NCBI GenBank assembly: GCA_006384855.1
Contig: VCJN01000175.1
Location: 1-64,000, forward strand
Origin: Tetraselmis striata
Taxonomy: Eukaryota > Chlorophyta > Chlorodendrophyceae > Chlorodendrales > Chlorodendraceae
Length of the DNA: 64,000 bases
Direction: 5' to 3'
Shown: positions 52,438-63,125 of the stretch, piece by piece
Numbering within the stretch: the first letter of the stretch is position 1
Layout: every line of letters begins with the position of its first letter
Made by a program: the position numbers and the translations under genes
Notes under the pieces: generated by a model
What the model was told of the DNA's origin: nothing
Databases searched by the model: none
Seen by the model: only the letters and a program-made list of their open reading frames with translations

Positions 52438-55400
52438 TACTTTACGCACCGCCAATGCACTCCGCCAGCCCCGCCTCCATCCGCGTCGGAACCGGTAGTA
52501 AGTGTTGTTGTGTGCGCACATCATGACAACATTACACTGCGGGAATTGCAATTACCGGTGGATAATGTGAAGGCATTTTCGAAATCGACGGAGAATGAGG
52601 CGATGCTGGCGGAGTGCATTGGCGGTGCAAAGAATAGCGTGTTGTTGGGGTTTTGGCTGCATCGGACGCCTTGTTCCCATCCTTCCGGCACGGAATGTCC
52701 GGTTTCACACATTTGAATATAGTGTGAATATTACGCGTCTGTTGCGCCGGGTGGATGCATGGGCATCCGGCGTCCGATGCACCCCAAGAATTTGCAGCAC
52801 GCTACTCTACGCACCGCCAATGCACTCCGCCAGCCCCGCCTCCATCCGCGTCGGAACCGGTAGTAAGTGTTGTTGTGTGCGCACATCGTGACAACATTAC
52901 ACGGCGGGAATTGCAATTACCGACGGATAATGTGAAGACATTTTCGAAATCGACGGAGAATGAGGCGGGGCTGGCGGAGTGCATTGGCGGTGCAAAGAAT
53001 AGTGTGTTGTCGGGGTTTTGGCTGCATCGGACGCCGCATTCCCATCCATCCGGCACGGAATGTCCGGTCATCACACATTTTTGTTTTACCATAGTGTGAA
53101 TATTACGCATCTTTTACGTCGGGTGGATGCATGGGCATCCGGCGTCCGATGCACCCCAAGAATTTGCAGCACGCTACTCTACGCACCGCCAATGCACTCC
53201 GCCATCCCCGTCCCCATCCGCGTCGGAACCGGTAGTAAGTGTTGTTGTGTGTGCACATCGTGACAACATTACACGGCGGGAATTGCAATTACCGGTGGAT
53301 AATGTGAAGGCATTTTCGAAATCGACGGAGAATGAGGCGATGCTGGCGGAGTGCATTGGCGGTGCAAAGAGTAGCGTGTTGTTGGGGTTTTGGCTGCATC
53401 GGACGCCGTGTTCCCATCCTTCCGGCACGGAATGTCCGGTTTCACACACTTAAGTGTTAACATAGTGTGAATATTACGCGTCTTTTATGCCGGGTGGATG
53501 GGCATCCGACGTCCAATGCACCCCGAAACTCACCAACACGCTACTCTACGCACCGCCAATGCACTCCGCCAGCCCCGCCTGTTTCTGCGCGCGTCCTACG
53601 TTGCATTGTATATATAAATATATACATACGTACATGTCCTGCTCCGAAACCAGCCCACATGTCTTTTACGCCGGGTGGATGCATGGGCATCCGGCGTCCG
53701 ATGCACCCCAAGAATTTGCAGCACGCTACTCTACGCACCGCCAATGCACTCCGCCATCCCCGTCCCCATCCGCGTCGGAACCGGTAGTAAGTGTTGTTGT
53801 GTGTGCACATCGTGACAACATTACACGGCGGGAATTGCAATTACCGGTGGATAATGTAAAGGCATTTTCGAAATCGACGGAGAATGAGGCGATGCTGGCG
53901 GAGTGCATTGGCGGTGCAAAGAGTAGCGTGTTGTTGGGGTTTTGGCTGCATCGGACGCTGCATCCTTCCGGCACGGAATGTCCGGTTTCACACACTTAAG
54001 TGTTAACATAGTGTGAATATTACGCGTCTTTTATGCCGGGTGGATGGGCATCCGACGTCCAATGCACCCCGAAACTCACCAACACGCTACTCTACGCACC
54101 GCCAATGCACTTCGCCAGCCCCGCCTGTTTCTGCGCGCGTCCTACGTTGCATTGTATATATAAATATATACATACGTACATGTCCTGCTCCGAAACCAGC
54201 CCACATGTCTTTTACGCCGGGTGGATGCATGGGCATCCGGCGTCCGATGCACCCGAAGCATTTGCAGCACGCTACTCTACGCACCGCCAATGCACTCCGC
54301 CAGCCCCGCCTCCATCCGCGTCGGAACCGGTAGTAAGTGTTGTTGTGTGCGCACATCATGACAACATTACACGGCGGGAATTGCAATTACCGGCGGATAA
54401 TGTGAAGACATTTTCGAAATCGACGGAGAATGAGGCGGTGCTGGCGGAGTGCATTGGCGGTCCATAGAATAGTGTGTTGCTGGGGTTTTGGCTGCATCGG
54501 ACGCCGTATTTCCATCCATCCGGCACGGAATGTCCGGTCATCACAAATTTTTTTGTTTTACCATAGTGTGAATATTACGCATCTTTTACGTCGGGTGGAT
54601 GCATGGGCATCCGGCGTCCGATGCACCCCAAGAATTTGCAGCACGCTACTCTACGCACCACCAATGCACTCCGCCAGCCCCGCCTCCATCCGCGTCGGAA
54701 CCGGTAGTAAGTGTTGTTGTGTGCGCACATCATGACAACATTACACTGCGGGAATTGCAATTACCGGTGGATAATGTGAAGGCATTTTCGAAATCGACGG
54801 AGAATGAGGCGATGCTGGCGGAGTGCATTGGCGGTGCAAAGAGTAGCGTGTTGTTGGGGTTTTGGCTGCATCGGACGCCTTGTTCCCATCCTTCCGGCAC
54901 GGAATGTCCGGTTTCACACATTTGAATATAGTGTGAATATTACGCGTCTGTTGCGCCGGGTGGATGGGCATCCGGCGTCCGATGCACCCCAAGAATTTGC
55001 AGCACGCTACTCTACGCACCGCCAATGCACTCCGCCATCCCCGTCCCCATCCGCGTCTGAACCGGTAGTAAGTGTTGTTGTGTGCGCACATCGTGACAAC
55101 ATTACACGGCGGGAATTGCAATTACCGGTGGATAATATGAAGGCATTTTCGAAATCGACGGAGAATGAGGCAATGCTGGCGGAGTGCATTGGCGGTGCAA
55201 AGAGTAGCGTGTTGTTGGGGTTTTGGCTGCATCGGACGCCGTGTTCCCATCCTTCCGGCACGGAATGTCCGGTTTCACACACTTAAGTGTGAACATAGTG
55301 TGAATATTACGCGTCTTTTATGCCGGGTGGATGGGCATCCGACGTCCAATGCACCCCGAAACTCACCAACACGCTACTCTACGCACCGCCAATGCACTTC

Positions 55401-58400
55401 GCCAGCCCCGCCTGTTTCTGCGCGCGTCCTACGTTGCATTGTATATATAAATATATACATACGTACATGTCCTGCTCCGAAACCAGCCCACATGTCTTTT
55501 ACGCCGGGTGGATGCATGGGCATCCGGCGTCCGATGCACCCGAAGCATTTGCAGCACGCTACTCTACGCACCGCCAATGCACTCCGCCAGCCCCGCCTCC
55601 ATCCGCGTCGGAACCGGTAGTAAGTGTTGTTGTGTGCGCACATCATGACAACATTACACGGCGGGAATTGCAATTACCGGCGGATAATGTGAAGACAGTT
55701 TCGCAATCGACGGAGAATGAGGCGGGGCTGGCGGAGTGCATTGGCGGTGCATAGAATAGTGTGTTGTCGGGGTTTTGGCTGCATCGGACGCCGCATTCCC
55801 ATCCATCCGGCACGGAATGTCCGGTCATCACACATTTTTGTTTTACCATAGTGTGAATATTACGCGTCTTTTACGTCGGGTGGATGCATGGGCATCCGGC
55901 GTCCGATGCACCCCAAGAATTTGCAGCACGCTACTTTACGCACCGCCAATGCACTCCGCCAGCCCCGCCTCCATCCGCGTCGGAACCGGTAGTAAGTGTT
56001 GTTGTGTGCGCACATCGTGACAACATTGCACGGCGGGAATTGCAATAATTTCCGGTGGATAATGTGAAGGCATTTTCGAAATCGACGGAGAATGAGGCGA
56101 TGCTGGCGGAGTGCATTGGCGGTGCAAAGAGTAGCGTGTTGCTGGGGTTTTGGCTGCATCGGGCGCCGTATTCCCATCCTTCCGGCACGGAATGTCCGGT
56201 TTTCACACATTTTTGTGTGTGAATATAGTGTAAATATTACGCGTCCTTGTACGCCGGGTGGATGCCTGTGCATCCGGCGTATGACGCACCCCGAAACTCA
56301 CCAACACGCTACTCTACGCACCGCCAATGCACTTCGCCAGCCCCGCCTGTTTCCGCGCACGTCCTACGTTGCATTGTTTATATAAATATATACATACGTA
56401 CATGAACTACATCGAAACCAGCCCACATGTCTTTTACGCCGGGTCGATGCATGGGCATCCGGCGTCCGATGCACCCCAAGAATTTGCAGCACGCTAGTCT
56501 ATGCACCGCCAATGCACTCCGCCAGCCCCGCCTCCATCCGCGTCGGAATCGGTAGTAAGTGTTGTTGTGCGCGCACATCGTGACAACATTACACGGCGGG
56601 AATTGCAATTACCGGCGGATAATGTGAAGACATTTTCGAAATCGACGGAGAATGAGGCGGTGCTGGCGGAGTGCATTGGCGGTGCATAGAATAGTGTGTT
56701 GCTGGGGTTTTGGCTGCATCGGACGCCGTATTCCCATCCGTCCGGCACGGAATGTCCGGTTTTCACACATTTTTGTTTCACCATAGTGTAAATATTGCGC
56801 GTCTTTTACGCCGGGCGGATGCATGGGCATCCGGCGTTCGATGCACCCCAAGAATTTGCAGCACGCTACTCTACGCACCGCCAATGCACTCCGCCAGCCC
56901 CGCCTCCATCCGCGTCGGAACCGGTAGTAAGTGTTGTTGTGTGCGCACATCATGACAACATTACACGGCGGGAATTGCAATTACCGGCGGATAATGTGAA
57001 GGCATTTTCGAAATCGACGGAGAATGAGGCGGTGCTGGCGGAGTGCGTTGGCGGTGCATAGAATAGTGTGTTGCTGGGGTTTTGGCTGCATCGGACGCCG
57101 TATTCCCATCCATCCGGCACGGAATGTCCGGTTTTCACACATTTGTGTGTGACCATAGTGTGAATACTACGCATCTTTTACGTCGGGTGGATACATGGGC
57201 ATCCGGCGTCCGATGCACCCCAATTATTTGCAGCACGCTACTTTACGCACCGCCAATGCACTCCGCCAGCCCCGCCTCCATCCGCGTCGGAACCGGTAGT
57301 AAGTGTTGTTGTGTGCGCACATCGTGACAACATTGCACGGCGGGAATTGCAATAAATTCCGGTGATTAATGTGAAGGCATTTTCGAAATCGACGGAGAAT
57401 GAGGCGATGCTGGCGGAGTGCATTGGCGGTGCAAAGAGTAGCGTGTTGCTGGGGTTTTGGCTGCATCGGACGCCGTGTTCCCACCCTTCCGGCACGGAAT
57501 GTCCGGTTTTCACTCACTTAAGTGTTACATAGTGTGAATATTACGCGTCTTTTATGCCGGGTGGATGTGCATGCGACGTCCAATGCACCCCGAAACTCAC
57601 CAACACGCTACTCTACGCACCGCCAATGCACTTCGCCAGCCCCGCCTGTTTCTGCGCGCGTCCTACGTTGCAGTGTATATATAAATATATACATACGTAT
57701 ATGTCCTGCTCCGAAACCAGCCCACATGTCTTTTACGCCGGGTGGATGCATGGGCATCCGGCGTCCGATGCACCCGAAGCATTTGCAGCACGCTAGTCTA
57801 CGCACCGCCAATGCACTCCGCCAGCCCCGCCTCCATCCGCGTCGGAACCGGTAGTAAGTGTTGTTGTGTGCGCACATCGTGACAACATTACACGGCGGGA
57901 ATTGCAATTACCGGTGGATAATGTGAAGACATTTTCGAAATCGACGGAGAATGAGGCGGTGCTGGCGGAGTGCATTGGCGGTCCATAGAATAGTGTGTTG
58001 CTGGGGTTTTGGCTGCATCGGACGCCGTATTCCCATCCATCCGGCACGGAATGTCCGGTTTTCACACATTTGTGTGTGACCATAGTGTGAATATTACGCA
58101 TCTTTTACGTCGGGTGGATGCATGGGCATCCGGCGTCCGATGCACCCCAAGAATTTGCAGCACGCTACTTTACGCACCGCCAATGCACTCCGCCAGCCCC
58201 GCCTCCATCCGCGTCGGAACCGGTAGTAAGTGTTGTTGTGTGCGCACATCATGACAACATTACACGGCGGGAATTGCAATTACCGGTGGATAATGTGAAG
58301 GCATTTTCGAAATCGACGGAGAATGAGGCGATGCTGGCGGAGTGCATTGGCGGTGCAAAGAATAGCGTGTTGCTGGGGTTTTGGCTGCATCGGACGCCAT

Positions 58401-58523
58401 GTTCCCATCCTTCCGGCACGGAATGTCCGGTTTCACACACTTAAGTGTTAACATAGTGTGAATATTACGCGTCTTTTATGCCGGGTGGATGCATGGGCAT
58501 CCGACGTATGACGCACCCCGAAA
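52438..58523 (+). repeat. ~365-bp satellite array (right part)
   Basis: Continues the monomer broken at 48,050 and runs to about 58,523. Monomers become more divergent towards the right end (56,000-58,000), with small insertions such as AATT in the TTGCAATAATTTCCGG region and altered TATA insert, as is usual at array edges. Short AT-rich subunits recur near 53,600, 54,160, 55,440, 56,390 and 57,690. No genes. Confidence 0.95.
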
Positions 58524-58550
58524 CGGGTGCATCGGACGCCGGATGCCCAT
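58524..58550. repeat. Inverted satellite stub at the array end
   Basis: CGGGTGCATCGGACGCCGGA and the following CCCAT are the reverse complement of the monomer start (GGGCATCCGGCGTCCGATGC...). With the preceding bases 58,485-58,520 they form an imperfect palindrome around AAA, immediately before the M-C terminus. Confidence 0.7.
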
Positions 58551-59145
58551 CACTGTGAGATTCAGATGTGACATACGGGTGACGAAGCACTCCTACTAGC
58601 GACTATTATTTATCCGTGAAGGCTGCTGCTGGTGGCGGCACGTCCATCCAGTTACGTGCGAGTACATCCGGCGTTATTGCCGGCGGGCGATAAATCCTTT
58701 TTGTCATCATTCTGGTAGTCGTACTAGCCCGGTGAATTGTTACATGGCACTGACGTACAAGGTACAAGGTTGTCCGTGTGGTACCGGGTAGTACCGGGTG
58801 GTACCGGGTAGTACGCGATATATTTATTAAGCCGGTACCGGGTATCTAGTACGAACCCGGGCGCGATGGCGAGTGGTCCTGTGGATAACTACGACTATTA
58901 GTACATGGGAGCGCAAATCGCAGCCGTACTATTCGGTAACACTGGGGAATTTTGTGTACATTATAGCTAGTACTGCTGAACGGGCCTGCCAGCCGTCCGA
59001 TCAAAGGTCATCAGATGGGCGGTTTGGCTGCCATGTTTTGCCAAAGAGTGCTCACGTTACATAAATATTCGCGAGGGGGAGGGGGGGGCAGGCAGCGGTT
59101 TGCCGAAGAATGTTTGAATTACAATATTCGCGACAGCTGCCATCG

Positions 59146-59515
59146 GGGGGGTGGTCCCCCCTCCCCTCACCCCCCCCCCCCCCCCCCCCCCCAGGCGGGA
59201 GCGGCGGGCGGCGGCCGGGGCGGGGGGGGGCGTGGTCCCCCGCCCCGGCCCCCCCACCCGGCCAGCGGCGGAGGGGGCGGGGGGACCACGCCCCCCCCCC
59301 CCCCCCCCCCCCGCCCCCTCCGCCGCTGGCCGGGTGGGGGGCCGGGGCGGGGGGACCACGCCCCCCCCCCCCCCCCCCCCCCCCCCCCCGCCCCCTCCGC
59401 CGATGGCCGGGTGGGGGGCCGGGGCGGGGGGACCACGCCCCCCCCCGCCCCGGCCGCCGCCCGCCGCTCCCGCCTGGGGAGGGGGGGGGGGGGGGGTGAG
59501 GGGAGGGGGGGGGGA
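59146..59515. repeat. 370-bp nested GC palindrome
   Basis: The outer arms (about 59,150-59,240 and 59,440-59,510) are inverted copies with GGCGGGAGCGGCGGGCGGCG and its complement. Two inner pairs repeat GACCACGCCCCCC/GGGGGGCGTGGTC and CGCCGCTGGCCGGGTGGGGG/CCCCCACCCGGCCAGCGGCG. It consists almost only of G and C with several runs over 15 bases. It occupies the gene 1 3'-flank position that is ~24 bp in M-B and ~225 bp in M-A. Open frames through it are Pro/Gly artefacts. Confidence 0.9.
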
Positions 59516-59517
59516 AG

Positions 59518-60641
59518 CTACTGCTTGTTCTTGTTCTTGCGTGCCCGGGGGACCCGCCGCTTCGACGACCTCGCTGCCTCCGCCTCCGCCTCCGACTCCG
59601 ACTCCGCGACCGTCAGTTTCTTACCTCGGCGCTTCTTCACTGGCCTCTTCCGCTTCTTGTCGGCGTCCGACTGCTTCTTGTCGGCGGCGTTCATCTAGCA
59701 CAGCTCCTTCTCAGTTAGGGGTGGGCGGGGCAGCGGCGCGTCCGGAGGGAGAACGGCGGCCGTCAGAGTCTTCACCACCCCGGGAGGCTGTGCCGTCGAC
59801 GACGCCGCCATGAGCTTCCTTGCCTTGGCGTCGGGACGCCCCCTGTGCCCAGACGCCCACAACAAGCCACAATCGTTTCGCCTCCAAGCGGCTGAGGACG
59901 CGGCCTCCTCGGCCACCACGAGTTGCGCCGCTGGCACTGTGGAAGCCTTGGTGTTGAGGTGGGCCTTACGGCGCTCCCGGACGAACCTGCGCGCGGCACA
60001 AGTTAGCCACGAGTAGGTGCGTGCTTATGTGGTGGGTGGAGTGTTTTGTTGCGTGCCCACCTTGTCACGCGTTTCCTCATGTCTTTCTCGTTCCCCTCGA
60101 TGCCGGCGGCGGGGACACGCGAGACAACAAGGCCCGCCGCCCAGTCAGGGGCAACAACCTCGCCCAACGCACCTTGCACCGGCAAGTACACGTCGTCATC
60201 ATCTCGTGGCCATACGGCCTGGATCTCTGCACGCATGACAGTGATGGTGTCGGTGCTGGCGCGCGACCTTGTTGAGGAGGACGAGGCAGCCCCAGCAGCG
60301 CTGGAGGGGTCCGTGATGCCGGTGCGATCTGCGGGCGTGACATAGAAGGCCAGCACCCCCTATGGCAGCGTGTACTGCGCGGCCTCGAGTTGTTGTCGCA
60401 GCGGCCCCCCGCCGGATTGGTTCCTAAGCCGGGCTGCAAACTCCTGCAGAGGTGCGCCCCAGGAACCCTTCCTGGCGTCGTCTTCTGAGGGGTAGACCCG
60501 CAGATATGCTGGTTGCGACTTTGCCGCGTGGGCAACCATTGTCTCCACGGACTGCGCCGCGAACACCAGGCAAAAGGGCACCTCTGCACGGGTTTTCTTT
60601 GTGATAACGATGGCTTTTGCCCGGGAGACGAGGTCTGCCAT
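59518..60641 (-). pseudogene. Element M gene 1, copy C (longest copy)
   Basis: ATG at 60,641 gives MADLVSRAKAIVITKKTR, then VPFCLVFAAQSVETMVAH, PAYLRVYPSEDDARK and a Gln/Leu-rich part. A TAG at about 60,362 interrupts TLP/GVLAFYVTPADR; the same phase then continues through a Ser-rich linker, TVMRAEIQAVWPRDDDD and GGN-type EKDMRKRVTR. After the intron, the last exon has a second TAG in place of the Trp of ELCW (near 59,696). It ends in the basic tail at 59,518. Total length would be about 330 residues. N-terminal part looks globular, C-terminal part basic and probably disordered; family not recognised. The start is supported by the same ATG in M-B and M-D. Confidence 0.6.
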
Positions 60642-60662
60642 GGCGCTGTGAGCGGTGAAAGC

Positions 60663-60684
60663 GGGGGGGGGGGGGGGGGGGGGG
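60663..60684. repeat. Poly-G tract between divergent M genes (copy C)
   Basis: A 22-base G run, 22 bases upstream of the gene 1 ATG; position shared with M-B and M-D. Confidence 0.9.
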
Positions 60685-60985
60685 CGAGGTGGAGGAACTA
60701 ACACCGCCTTCCGGGGCAGTCAACGACACAGCGGAGGCGAGGAGCAGCGCGCCACTACTATTGGTATGCATGTGAAGGGCTAGTCGGTGCGGCATTGTGT
60801 CGGGGTAATTTCGCAGTGTATATTGTTGAAGCAGCACGGCGTTTTGAATACGTGGTTTCACCGAGTGAATCCGGGATAATATATGCGGTAGGGCGCGCGT
60901 GTACATGTGCGCGACGAATATGCGCACCGGTGTGCGGCAGCGGTGTGCAGCAGCGGTGTGCACAGATTGCAGGGCAGTAGGGCTA

Positions 60986-61126
60986 ATACCTGATATTTGC
61001 TGGCGGCACGCCGCAGATTGCTGCAGCGCTGCACCGTAGGTGCTGCCTTAAGGCATGCTTTGATTGCCTAGATGGCTGCAAACCATTTAGTATGCGGGGT
61101 TGCATGAATCATTAACATGCGCCGGC
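60986..61126. other. Spacer after M-C
   Basis: No gene. Contains GCGGCACGCCGCAGATTGCTGC, a short repeated/inverted GC stretch. Confidence 0.4.
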
Positions 61127-61370
61127 CGCCGCGCGTTGGCGCCCCGGTGCCCCGGCCGCGGCGCGCTGCGCGTTGGCGCCCCGCTGCCCCGGCCGCGGCG
61201 CGTTGGCGCCCCGGTGCCCCGGCCGCCGCGCGTTGGCGCCCCGGTGCCCCGGCCGCGCTAGCAAAGGAAGTGCGGTTTGTGAAATCGACGGACAGGAGTC
61301 GATTCAAACTCTTATCTGCGGTCGAGAATGATTTGTTATGATATTTGATTATGATTAATGAGGTATTGCC
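61127..61370. repeat. Second GC minisatellite locus with conserved flank
   Basis: About four units of the 30-bp repeat seen at 9,041-9,612 (GCGCGTTGGCGCCCCGGTGC type), one with a duplicated GCGCGCTGC. They are followed by the same ~100-bp flank (GCGGTTTGTGAAATCGACGG, TTATCTGCGGTCGA, GATTATGATTA). Confidence 0.9.
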
Positions 61371-61413
61371 CAGGGAGCTATGGCAGCGAGTTTCAAGCTG
61401 CATGAATCCCTTG

Positions 61414-61970
61414 TCACGTACCATACACGAACCCACGTTGCTTGCCGAGATGCTCCGAGAGATGCGCCCTTAAAGTCGCCGAATCTCTTCCGACGACCAA
61501 CCACAAGGCGCGTCCGTTGGTGTTGGGGTTTCTTGGGTGCTTTGACGCGATGAAAAGTGCACGACCCGTTGTCAACAGACTGTGGAGGTTGTCCATTCGC
61601 GGGAGGGCGGGCCCTTGCGTCAAGTAGGTACTCGGAATCTGCACGCGATAGATTTCCGCCTTGGAGGCCGCCAACAGCTATAGGAGCAAATTAAGGTGAG
61701 TGAACCAAGGCGACATGACAACGACAAAGGGCTCCTTGCCTAGGGCAGCGTTACAAGAGCTAGGGGAGACAGTACACGGGTTTGTACACGAGAGATGCGG
61801 GCGTTCACCTGCCCCCACTGCGGAGATGCGGGTAATCCCACCCTTTACGGTCAATCCGATCTCTCCACCCTCCGCATCTCTTGCTGCTTTGACGTCCGCG
61901 AGGACGTACCCGTCGTCCCCAATGTGGGCCTCCGGGTTCCAGTGCCGCATCTCTTTCGCCGCCGCCGCCG
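61414..61970 (-). pseudogene. Methyltransferase C-terminal half, tandem copy 1
   Basis: After HWNPEAHIGDDGYVLADVK and a short GAGERPHL segment, the sequence reads KEPFVVVMSPWFTHLNLLL, a TAG at 61,678-61,680 where copy 2 has Pro, and KAEIYRVQIPSTYLTQGPA. It then reads LHSLLTTGRALFIASKHPR, GRALWLVVG and HLSEHLGKQRGFVYGT with stop at 61,414. SPWF is the motif IV position, and the following strand/helix pattern ending in WLVV is typical of class I DNA methyltransferases. The SAM-binding N-terminal half is deleted here and is found only in the left arm (30,750-31,170). Confidence 0.6.
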
Positions 61971-62580
61971 CTGTGGTTCTCGCTGTCTCGCATACACGAA
62001 CCCACGTTGCTTGCCGAGATGCTCCGAGATGCGCCCTTTAATTAAGTCGCCGAATCTCGTCCGACGACCAACCACAAGGCGCGTCTGTTGGTGTCGGGGT
62101 TTCTTGGGTGCTTTGACGCGATAAGAAGTGTACGACCCGCTTTCAACAGACTGTGGAGGTAGTTCATTCGCGGGAGGGGCCCTTGCGTCAAGTAGGTGCT
62201 CGGAATCTGCACGCGATAGATTCCCGCCTTGTAGGCCGCCACCAGCGGTAGGAGCAAATTCAGTGAGTGAACCAAGGCGACGTGACAGCGACAAAGGGAT
62301 CCTTGCACAGGGCAGCGTTACAAGAGCTAGGAGCGACAGTACACGGGTTTGTACGCGAGAGATGCGAGCGCTCATATGCCACCACTGCGGATATGCAGGT
62401 AATCCTATCCTCTACCTTTAAATTCTCTCCACCCTCCGCATCTCTTGCTCGTCAGTCGTGCCAGCGGTGGCCTCAGCCACCGCCGCTTTGACGTCCGGGA
62501 GGACGTACCCGTCGTCCCCAATGTGGGCCTTCGGGTTCCAGTGCCGCATCTCTCGCCGCCGCCATGGTTCTCGCTATCTC
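61971..62580 (-). pseudogene. Methyltransferase C-terminal half, tandem copy 2
   Basis: Parallel to copy 1 at a distance of about 565-595 bp. It reads HSLNLLLPLVAAYKAGIYRV, STYLTQGPLPRMNYLH, GRTLLIASKHPRNPDTN and ALWLVVGRDSAT, keeping the Pro that is TAG in copy 1. SPWF has become ALVHS-type sequence by base changes (CGCCTTGG in both, different phase). Near the end it runs into the next block (HLGKQRGFVYARQ, then RDAALEPGG-type sequence in another phase). Confidence 0.55.
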
Positions 62581-63022
62581 GCATACACGAACCCACGTTG
62601 CTTGCCGAGGTGCTCCGAGAGATGCGCCCTTGAAGTCGCCGAATCTCGTCCGACGACCAACTTCAAGGCGTCGACAATTGTCACATCTCGCCCCCTCCTC
62701 ACGGCAGTGAGTGGCGCGCAGCAATTGAGAAAGATGATGAGGAGCACCCCCCCCCCCCCCCCCCCCGCCACGCCGTCGACATGGGCAGGACCCGAGCCGC
62801 AGTCCGGGTCTGCCATGACGACGGCTTTTGCCGGGCCATTTTACCAGGGGACGAGATTCGCATCTGCCGGTGAGCTTCCTGGACATACTCGTTGCAAACC
62901 CCCCGCAGCTCGTAGTACACAAGCCGGTGGTCTTCAGAGGCCAAGAAGGCCCGCATGTTCACCGTGCTCTCGTCCCTGCCCCTCCCTTGCAGTCTGAGGT
63001 CATGGTACTGCGGATCGTGCAT
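62574..63022 (-). pseudogene. Element E fourth reading frame (right arm) fused to a methyltransferase tail
   Basis: 63,022-62,830 reads DLRLQGRGRDESTVNMRAFL, SEDHRLVYYELRG and NEYVQEAHRQMRISSPG, then phase drifts. ADPDCGSGPAHVDGVAG follows, a G run (62,747-62,766) interrupts, and LLIIFLNCCAPLTAVRRGRD resumes. At about 62,660 the sequence passes directly into LVVGRDSATSRAHLSEHLGK, the end of the methyltransferase, so two unrelated genes are fused by deletion. Confidence 0.5.
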
Positions 63023-63125
63023 GAGGTGTTAGAGGTCGTTGGCAGACAAGGACGAAAACACGAAACGGGTGGGAAACGAGGCGGGTGTCACCACTCATGT
63101 CGAGATGCGCGACGGTGAGGTGCGC

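Larger units (their letters stand above)
58551..60985 (+). mobile_element. Element M, copy C
   Basis: Starts CACTGTGAGATTCAGATG at 58,551, in the orientation of M-B. It contains the terminal region (with an extra GGTACCGGGT repeat near 58,780-58,810), the expanded GC palindrome, the fullest gene 1 and the poly-G tract. It ends in the GTGCGC/GTGCAC region; homology ends near 60,985 before gene 2. Confidence 0.8.

Noticed and set aside
34762-58523. Dozens of 60-166-residue ORFs on both strands with recurring peptides such as HRQCTPPAPP and PSGTECPV
   Set aside because: They recur because the DNA repeats. Monomer lengths of 365, 373 and 181 are not multiples of three, similar peptides appear on both strands because monomers are inverted repeats, and no frame is kept across monomers. 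Not annotated as genes.
34762-58523. CRISPR-like array
   Set aside because: Repeats are hundreds of bases long without short unique spacers, and the context is eukaryotic.
59110-59813. Long Pro/Gly-rich ORFs across the GC palindrome
   Set aside because: C and G runs encode poly-Pro and poly-Gly in every phase. The real coding signal at this locus is gene 1 on the minus strand beyond the palindrome.
6924-60362. Reassignment of UAG, suggested by several in-frame TAG codons
   Set aside because: The aligned intact codons differ (Gln in M-A gene 1 and gag copy 2, Trp in M-C gene 1, Pro in the right-arm methyltransferase) and TGA interruptions also occur. Ordinary nonsense decay of mobile elements explains this better.
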